11,339 nucleotides of DNA from Anaerolineae bacterium (GTDB lineage: Bacteria; Chloroflexota; Anaerolineae; B4-G1; SLSP01), in contig JAFGSL010000008.1 of assembly GCA_016934645.1 (NCBI GenBank), forward strand, positions 1-11,339, in the 5' to 3' direction. Positions 5,338 through 11,339 of this stretch are shown piece by piece (within the stretch, counting starts at the first letter, position 1; each line of letters starts with the position of its first letter). Made by a program: the position numbers and the translations under genes. A model generated the notes under the pieces. It searched no databases. It was given only the letters and a program-made list of their open reading frames with translations, and was not told the DNA's origin.

Positions 5338-8300
5338 ATGAATACAGTATCCTTTCTCAGATTAGTGCAAAATGCAGCACTGCTGTTATCGCTCGTGCTC
5401 GTCTTTGACGTGTTCGCGCTGCGTTGGCGCGCCGGTCAAGATGCATTTTCGCGGAACCGGCTGATAGCCGGGCTGATTATCGGCGCTATCGGCGTCGTGG
5501 TGATGTTGACTCCCTGGGTGCTACTTCCCGGACTCGTCTTCGACACACGTTCAGTGTTGCTCAGCATTTCGGGGCTGTTTTTCGGTGCCGCTCCCACGCT
5601 CATTGCAATGGTGATCACCGCCGCGCTGCGATTGTATCAAGGTGGGCCGGGGGTATGGCCCGGCGTTTCCACAGTTTTGGTGACGGGCAGTCTTGGCCTG
5701 TTCTGGCGGCGTATGTACCGGGGAAAGCTGGACCAAGTTAGACTCACTGAACTCTATCTGTTCGGTCTGGTGACACACTTGATTATGCTGCTGCTGATGT
5801 TCACGCTCCCTTTGGAAATGGCGTTACACACGCTCCGCAACATCAGCGCGCCGGTGTTGATCGTCTATCCCTTGGCCTCCACACTGCTCGGCGGGTTGAT
5901 GGTTAACCGGTTAAAGCGCGAGAAACTCATCGACGAACGCCAACACGTAGAAGAAGCCCTACGCGCCGAGCGGCAACTCTTGCGCACGCTTATTGACAAT
6001 TTGCCCGACGCCATCTACGCCAAAGACGCGCAGGGGCGCAAAACACTCGCTAACCGCACCGACCTGAACAACATCGGACTGCCAGAAGCAGAGGTGCTGG
6101 GCAAAACCGATGCGGAGGTATTCCCACCGGAAATCGCCGCCAGCTTTATGGCCGACGATGCAGCAGTCCTGAAGACAGGTGTTCAGGTGCTCAATCGCGA
6201 GGAGTTGTTGTTCAACATACAGGGAAAACGACTCTGGCAGCTTACTTCGAAGCTGCCACTGCGCGACGCCGACGATCAGATCGTCGGTCTGGTGGGCATT
6301 GGGCGCAACGTCACCGAGAGCAAGCAGGCAGAAGAAGCGCTGCGCGCCGAGCGCGACCTGGTCAGACGCATCATGGAAACCAGCCCGGCCGGCATCACCA
6401 TGGTCAACAAAGCAGGGCAAATCGTATTCGCCAACCCCCAGGCCGAACAGGTGTTGGGCCTGCGACGCGATCAAATTCACCAACGCACCTACAACGACCC
6501 CCAATGGCGCATCACGGATTACGATGGCGGGCCATTTCCCGAAGAGGGTTTACCTTTTGTGCAGGTCCAAAGAACATTGCGGCCGGTCAGCGACGTACGA
6601 CACGCGATCGAGTGGCCTGATGGACGGCGCGTATTGCTGCGCATCAATGCCGCGCCGCTGCTGGATGAGCAAGGCGCATTTAATGGCATCGTCGCCAGCA
6701 CCGAAGACGTCACCGAACATCGTCAGCGAGAACTGGAACGCGCTACGCTGCTGGAAGCCGAGCGCGAGCAACGACTACGTGCTGAAACCCTAAGCGATGT
6801 GACCCTGGCGCTGGCTTCGGCTCTGGACGTCCCCGACGTACTGGTAGAAATCCTACACCAGGCGCAGCGGCTGGTCCCCTCCACCGCGTCCAGCATCGCT
6901 TTAGTGGAAAATGACGCCTTGCACATCGTGGGCAGGCGAGGCTACACCGAATATAGCGCTGAACAAGAACTCGCAGGGACACATCAACCGTTATCCGATT
7001 ACCCCATCAATGCCGAGTTGGTGGCCGGCGGCGAACCTTACATCACTGCCGACACCTACAACGATTCACGCTGGCAACGCCGTCCGGCAAATGCCTGGAT
7101 TCGCGCCCACATTTCCTTGCCTATCAGCCTGGGTGAGGGCGTCTTGGGCGTGCTGCGTCTGGACAGCGAACAGGTGGGAACGTTTAGCATGCAGGATGTG
7201 GAACGCCTGCGACCGTTGACCCGCGCCGCGGCTATTGCGTTGGAAAATGCGCAACTCTACACGCAGGCACAACGCGAGCTTGCAGAGCGTACACGCTCTC
7301 AGGCAGCCCTGGAAGCCAGTGAGCACAAATTCCGCGAGATGCTAGAAAACATGCGCTTGTTCGCAGTGACGTTGGACCTGGAAGGACGGGTCACCTTCTG
7401 CAATGACTTTGGGTTACAACTGGTAGGTATGCAATGGGAAGCAGTACTAGGTTGCGACTGGTTCGAGACCTTTGTCCCTCCTGAAATCCGGGATGAAATG
7501 CGTGCTGCCTTCCTCAAGAACTTCAGTACCGGCAATTTCCCTGCCCATTTCGAGAACGAGATTCTCACCGCGGGCGGGACTACACGCGCTTTGATCGCTT
7601 GGAACAACATGGTCGTACGCGATACTGATCACAACGTCGTCGGTGTGTCCTCCATCGGCGAAGACATCACCGCGCGCCGGCAAGCCGAGCGTGCGCTTCT
7701 GGAAAGCGAGGCGTGGCTGCGATCATTCGTCGATTCGATGGACGACGTGATCTTCTCTTTGGATACACAACAGCGCCACACGGCGCTCTATGGGCGGTGG
7801 CTGGAACGTATAGGGATGTCGCCAGAACACTTCCTGGGTCGCACAGCGCGTGAAGTTTTCGGCCCAGAAGCCGCGCGCGTCCACGAAACGGCCAACATCC
7901 AGGCGCTAGAAACTGCGACCAGCGTGACCTACGAGTGGGAGCTGAACGACGGCCCCGAAGGCCGCCAGCGCTTCCAGACCACGCTCTCCCCACTACGCGG
8001 GCCAGAAGGCGAGGTCACGGGGTTGGTGGGGGTAGGCCGTGATATTACCGCGCTCAAGGATTATCAGGCGCAGCTCCAGACCGCCCTGGATGAGAAGACG
8101 CTCATGTTGAGCGAAATTCACCATCGCATCAAGAACAACCTGCAGGTGATTTTGGGGCTTTTGGAGTTACAATTTGCCACAGTCGAGGATGAAGGGACCC
8201 AACAAATGCTGCGCGAAAGCCAGAATCGCATCAAGGCCATCGCCCTGATTCACGAACGGCTTTACCAAACGCCCGGTGAATCGCAGATCAACGCGCGACT

Positions 8301-8721
8301 CTACATCCAATCCCTGACGCGCTATCTCACCGAAACTTACAATGCGATGGTGCGCGGAATCGTGGTGGAACACGCCATCGCCGATATGGAATTGGACATC
8401 GACGTCGCCATCCCTTGCGCGCTTATCGTCAACGAACTGATCGCCAATGCGTTGAAATATGCCTTTCCGCCGACCTGGCAGTCGCCCAGCGGCGCTCCCC
8501 CCACCTTACGCGTGGCCTTGTACCGCACCGGCGATCACGGACGGCTCGAGGTCGCCGACAATGGTGTAGGCCTGCCCGCAGACGCAGCCTCGGAGACTTC
8601 ACCCCGCCTGGGTCTACGGCTTATCAAAATGTTGGCGCGTCAGATCGACGGCGAATTACATATTGAGCAAAACGAAGGCACTTGTGTTGCAGTCACGTTT
8701 GCCCGGAGTGAGGACAAGTAA
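5338..8721 (+). CDS. Membrane sensor histidine kinase, 5TM-LYT / PAS2 / GAF / PAS2 / HisKA_2
   Basis: Multi-input sensor kinase of 1127 residues. Residues about 5-190 contain five or six hydrophobic helices with the 5TM-LYT signature (GLFFGAAPTLIAM, RLYQGGPGVWPG), anchoring it in the membrane. Then, all cytoplasmic, come PAS at about 213-328, PAS at 340-458, GAF at 486-640, PAS at 663-780 and PAS at 792-905. The transmitter is of the HisKA_2 type: EIHHRIKNNLQ with His929 (aligned to the conserved His before Arg; His928 precedes it). The ATPase has an N-box IVNELIANALKYAF (Glu1033, Asn1037), ADNGVGLP (Asp1074) and LGLRLIKML (Gly1092). All catalytic motifs look intact. It has no receiver of its own; the next gene begins with one and starts two bases after this stop, so the two are surely co-transcribed. 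Kinases of this class often pair with a stand-alone or N-terminal REC. The GAF position between two PAS pairs is uncommon. The signal is unknown. Start choice fits the first membrane helix and the TATAAT box. Confidence 0.93.
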   Translation: MNTVSFLRLVQNAALLLSLVLVFDVFALRWRAGQDAFSRNRLIAGLIIGAIGVVVMLTPWVLLPGLVFDTRSVLLSISGLFFGAAPTLIAMVITAALRLYQGGPGVWPGVSTVLVTGSLGLFWRRMYRGKLDQVRLTELYLFGLVTHLIMLLLMFTLPLEMALHTLRNISAPVLIVYPLASTLLGGLMVNRLKREKLIDERQHVEEALRAERQLLRTLIDNLPDAIYAKDAQGRKTLANRTDLNNIGLPEAEVLGKTDAEVFPPEIAASFMADDAAVLKTGVQVLNREELLFNIQGKRLWQLTSKLPLRDADDQIVGLVGIGRNVTESKQAEEALRAERDLVRRIMETSPAGITMVNKAGQIVFANPQAEQVLGLRRDQIHQRTYNDPQWRITDYDGGPFPEEGLPFVQVQRTLRPVSDVRHAIEWPDGRRVLLRINAAPLLDEQGAFNGIVASTEDVTEHRQRELERATLLEAEREQRLRAETLSDVTLALASALDVPDVLVEILHQAQRLVPSTASSIALVENDALHIVGRRGYTEYSAEQELAGTHQPLSDYPINAELVAGGEPYITADTYNDSRWQRRPANAWIRAHISLPISLGEGVLGVLRLDSEQVGTFSMQDVERLRPLTRAAAIALENAQLYTQAQRELAERTRSQAALEASEHKFREMLENMRLFAVTLDLEGRVTFCNDFGLQLVGMQWEAVLGCDWFETFVPPEIRDEMRAAFLKNFSTGNFPAHFENEILTAGGTTRALIAWNNMVVRDTDHNVVGVSSIGEDITARRQAERALLESEAWLRSFVDSMDDVIFSLDTQQRHTALYGRWLERIGMSPEHFLGRTAREVFGPEAARVHETANIQALETATSVTYEWELNDGPEGRQRFQTTLSPLRGPEGEVTGLVGVGRDITALKDYQAQLQTALDEKTLMLSEIHHRIKNNLQVILGLLELQFATVEDEGTQQMLRESQNRIKAIALIHERLYQTPGESQINARLYIQSLTRYLTETYNAMVRGIVVEHAIADMELDIDVAIPCALIVNELIANALKYAFPPTWQSPSGAPPTLRVALYRTGDHGRLEVADNGVGLPADAASETSPRLGLRLIKMLARQIDGELHIEQNEGTCVAVTFARSEDK

Positions 8722-8723
8722 CT

Positions 8724-11249
8724 ATGGCAAAAGCGCGCGTTTTTGTAGTGGAAGATGAAGTCATCGTGGCCGAAGTGCTCAAGATGAATCTGGAACGCAG
8801 CGGTTACGAAATCGCCGGGCACGAGATCTATGGTGAAGCCGTGGTGGAAGCCGTCGCCCGTAGCAAACCCGACTTGATCCTGATGGACATTCGTCTGAAG
8901 GGAAAAATGGATGGCATTTCCGCGGCGATCCAGGTTGGCGAGCGGTTTAGCATCCCCATCATCTACCTGACAGCTTACGGCGACGCCGAGACCTTGGAGC
9001 GCGCCAAGCAGACCTCGCCGTTCGGCTATCTTATCAAGCCCTTCGAGCTAGAAACGCTACGTTCGACCATCGAGACGGCGCTAAACAAACACGACTTGGA
9101 ACGCCGCCTGGCTGCCAGCGAAGCGCGCATGAGCCACATTCTCCAACAGATGCCGTATCCGATTGCTGTTTTCGCTCCGGACGGTGTAGCCTCTCTCGTC
9201 AATAAAGCATTTTTGGACATGTTCGGGATCCCTTCCGTCGATTTCACCGTGGGCAAGTTCAACCCTTTAACTGATCCCTTCGTGAGCAACATACCCGGCT
9301 TGAACGCTGTGCTGACGCGGACATTCCAGGGTAAAACCGTCCCACCCTTCGAAACGTCAATAGCATTACATGAACTCAGTGTAGAATACGAACTCACAAA
9401 ACAAGGAAGCATCACCGTCGCCATCACGATGTTTCCCGTACGTGCGCCCACGGGTGACATCACCCAAGTCGTCGCTATTTTGCAAGACATCACGTCGCGC
9501 AAGAAAGCAGAGGAAGCGCTCACGCGCCATAATCGCGAGTTACACGCACTGAATAAAATGACGCAAGCCTTAACCTCAACGTTGAGCCTGAAAGAGGTTT
9601 TGGAGCAGATGATGCACGAGACGCGCGTGCTGCTCGAAGCGGAAGCTGCGTCGGTTCTGTTGTGCGATCCTGCCGATGACACCCTGGTTTTTGCCGCTGC
9701 CGTAGGTCCCAACTCCGAGCGTCTTGCCGGTACGAGCATGCCGTCAACAGCAGGTATTGCTGGTGAAGCGCTGCGCACCGGACAAGCCGTGCTCATCAGC
9801 GATGCACAACAAGATGCACATTTCTACGACCAGATCGACACCCTCACCGGCTTGAAGACACGCTCGTTGTTAGCCGTGCCCCTCATCGCCAAGGACAAGA
9901 TCATCGGCGTCGTCGAGGCCATCAACTGGGGCGATAAACTGTTCGACGAAAACGACCTGAATCTGCTCAATACATTGGCAGGATCGGCGACGGCGGCGAT
10001 TGAGAACGCCCGGCTGTACGAAGAAGTCACCCGTCGCCTCGCCGAGACGCGGCTCTTGCAGGACGTTATTCTGGCTGCGGCTTCATCGCTGGATTTCGAC
10101 CACATCGTGACACAAGTGCTCAAAACGATCTACCAAACGCTGCAACCGCACGGCTTGAGTCTCGCCTTCCCCGACCTCCAGGGTGAATATATGCTCATCC
10201 ATCCTTCCATCATAGGCATCACCGTAGCAACCCCAGAAGATTTGCGCGTTCCCATACAGAGCAGCGTGACCGGTCAAGTATTCTTAACGGGCCAGCCGGC
10301 ATTGATCCATGACACTTACGCCATACCGAACTACTATAAATTTCCGGAGGCCATCGAGTTGTGTTCCGAATTAGCCGTGCCGGTGCGTGTGGACGACCAG
10401 ATTGTGGCCGTGCTCAACGTGGAGCACCAACAGCCCCACGCCTTTACCGAGCAGGATGTGCAGTTGTATGAATCCATCGCCGCACAGTTGGGCATTGCGC
10501 TCAAAAACGTGCGCCTCTACGCCGCCGAGCGCGAACAGCGCCGGTTAGTGGAGCAGACCTCGGAACAGCTCGTCCACAGCGAAAAGCTGGCAGCCACGGG
10601 CCGGTTGGCCGCTGCCCTGGCGCACGAAATCAACAACCCGCTGCAAACCATCCACAGCAGCCTGGAGATGATGTTATTGTTCCCGGTAGAGCCAGAACAA
10701 CAGCGCGAGTACATCCAAATGGCCGACCAAGAAGTGCAGCGGCTCATCACTATGGTTACCCGCATTCTGGAATTTGCGCGTAAACCCAAGCGCTCCCCCC
10801 AACCTACCAAAATTGACGTTGTTGTAAATCGAGTGCTTGGCCTGACAAACAAACATCTTCAACACCGTAACATCCACTTCGAATACAATGTCCCGGCGGA
10901 TTTACCACCGGTATTGATCGATGACGGTGAATTGGCGCAGGTCTTTATGAATCTGGTGCTCAATGCCGTAGATGCCATAGGCGAAAATGGCCTGCTGCGC
11001 GTGGAAGGTCGTCTGGCCGAAGATGGCCGCGTGGCTGTCAGTTTCAGCGACAACGGTCAAGGTATGGCTCCGGAACACCTGGCGCGCCTTTTCGAACCAT
11101 TCTTCACTACGAAAGAGAAAGGGGCCGGGATGGGCTTGAGCGTCAGTTATGACTTGATCAAGCAATACGATGGGGACATTACCGTCACGAGCCAGCCGGG
11201 ACAAGGATCGACGTTCACCGTGTGGCTGCGCACCACTGAGAGGTACTGA
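8724..11249 (+). CDS. Soluble hybrid histidine kinase, REC-PAS-GAF-GAF-HisKA-HATPase
   Basis: Hybrid kinase of 841 residues without membrane helices. The N-terminal receiver (1-122) has Glu10-Asp11-Glu12, phospho-acceptor Asp55 (LMDIRLKG), Thr83 and Lys105 (LIKPFE). It is followed by PAS (about 130-258), GAF (276-430; ends IENARLYEE) and GAF (440-598; ends ALKNVRLYA). A coiled segment (598-622) leads to a classical HisKA with His634 (ALAHEINNPLQ). The HATPase shows the N-box FMNLVLNAVDA (Asn743, Asn747), SDNGQGM (Asp776), LFEPFFTTKEKG and GAGMGLSV. The chemistry looks complete. The receiver resembles those usually placed next to HisKA_2 kinases, which fits the preceding gene. Its ribosome site (GAGG, 8710-8713) lies inside the end of that gene. 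Its stop overlaps the next ATG (TGATG). Likely role: receive phosphate from the upstream membrane kinase, integrate PAS/GAF input, and signal to the downstream response regulator. The direction of phosphoflow is inference. Confidence 0.94.
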   Translation: MAKARVFVVEDEVIVAEVLKMNLERSGYEIAGHEIYGEAVVEAVARSKPDLILMDIRLKGKMDGISAAIQVGERFSIPIIYLTAYGDAETLERAKQTSPFGYLIKPFELETLRSTIETALNKHDLERRLAASEARMSHILQQMPYPIAVFAPDGVASLVNKAFLDMFGIPSVDFTVGKFNPLTDPFVSNIPGLNAVLTRTFQGKTVPPFETSIALHELSVEYELTKQGSITVAITMFPVRAPTGDITQVVAILQDITSRKKAEEALTRHNRELHALNKMTQALTSTLSLKEVLEQMMHETRVLLEAEAASVLLCDPADDTLVFAAAVGPNSERLAGTSMPSTAGIAGEALRTGQAVLISDAQQDAHFYDQIDTLTGLKTRSLLAVPLIAKDKIIGVVEAINWGDKLFDENDLNLLNTLAGSATAAIENARLYEEVTRRLAETRLLQDVILAAASSLDFDHIVTQVLKTIYQTLQPHGLSLAFPDLQGEYMLIHPSIIGITVATPEDLRVPIQSSVTGQVFLTGQPALIHDTYAIPNYYKFPEAIELCSELAVPVRVDDQIVAVLNVEHQQPHAFTEQDVQLYESIAAQLGIALKNVRLYAAEREQRRLVEQTSEQLVHSEKLAATGRLAAALAHEINNPLQTIHSSLEMMLLFPVEPEQQREYIQMADQEVQRLITMVTRILEFARKPKRSPQPTKIDVVVNRVLGLTNKHLQHRNIHFEYNVPADLPPVLIDDGELAQVFMNLVLNAVDAIGENGLLRVEGRLAEDGRVAVSFSDNGQGMAPEHLARLFEPFFTTKEKGAGMGLSVSYDLIKQYDGDITVTSQPGQGSTFTVWLRTTERY

Positions 11250-11339
11250 TGAGCGAAAATGCAGCTCCCTACACCACCGCTTTTCCTGGCGCGCGTATCC
11301 TGATCGCCGACGATGAACCGGGCGTTCGTCGCACACTGA
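11249..11339 (+). CDS. Response regulator receiver domain protein, N-terminal fragment at the window edge
   Basis: ATG at 11249 shares its first base with the last base of the hybrid kinase stop (TGATG), and GAGAGG (11238-11243) sits five bases upstream. The 30 visible codons run MSENAAPYTT... then RILIADDEPGVRRTL, the first strand and acidic pair (Asp21-Asp22) of a receiver domain. The output domain lies beyond the window, so nothing can be said about it. It is the natural target of the hybrid kinase. A ~14-residue N-terminal extension precedes the receiver fold. Confidence 0.88.
   Translation, partial: MSENAAPYTTAFPGARILIADDEPGVRRTL

Noticed and set aside
9026..9796. 256-codon minus-strand frame opposite the hybrid kinase
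   Set aside because: Ser/Arg/Ala-rich shadow of the REC-PAS-GAF coding region.

Overview
The window carries six protein-coding genes plus one doubtful small ORF. Base composition is GC-rich and codon use is similar throughout. The organism is most likely a member of the Chloroflexota (Anaerolineae- or Caldilinea-like). This is an inference from three things: the style of the MiaA protein, a KP-43-type subtilase carrying ~100-residue Ig/cadherin-like repeats of the 'NTPP...GLPDQ...LWAYASDD' kind, and very long PAS/GAF-rich sensor kinases. No rRNA, tRNA, transposase or CRISPR array is visible, and nothing fixes the taxonomy.

Left part (1-2975): a secreted subtilisin-like protease is encoded on the minus strand and runs off the left edge. 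It has a signal peptide, a long propeptide region, a complete Asp/His/Ser triad with the oxyanion Asn, a KP-43-like beta-barrel domain, and at least two nearly identical 100-residue repeats. It has a good sigma70-type promoter and a strong Shine-Dalgarno sequence. It is divergent from miaA, and the two promoters lie within about 50 bp of each other around an 8-bp direct repeat.

Middle part (2976-5337): miaA (tRNA dimethylallyltransferase) appears to be read from a leaderless or nearly leaderless transcript. It is followed by a response regulator whose C-terminal half looks like a decayed RsbT-type (GHKL fold) domain. A possible 26-codon ORF overlaps the regulator's start. The 354-bp gap after the regulator holds no convincing gene. 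It contains an imperfect hairpin, three 10-bp tandem units, and an inverted repeat that covers the -35/-10 region of the next gene.

Right part (5338-11339): a tight signalling operon. It begins with a membrane-bound 5TM-LYT/PAS/PAS/GAF/PAS/PAS HisKA_2 histidine kinase. Two bases after its stop comes a soluble REC-PAS-GAF-GAF-HisKA-HATPase hybrid kinase, whose stop codon overlaps the start of another receiver-domain protein cut by the window edge. The simplest reading is a relay: the membrane kinase phosphorylates the N-terminal receiver of the hybrid kinase, whose own kinase core then passes phosphate to the downstream response regulator. The separate RsbT-like regulator upstream may be a further branch or an independent unit.

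The most unusual items are the response regulator with a degenerate RsbT-like output domain, the operator-like inverted repeat at the kinase promoter, the direct repeat between the divergent protease and miaA promoters, and the stacked kinase-receiver-kinase-receiver layout.
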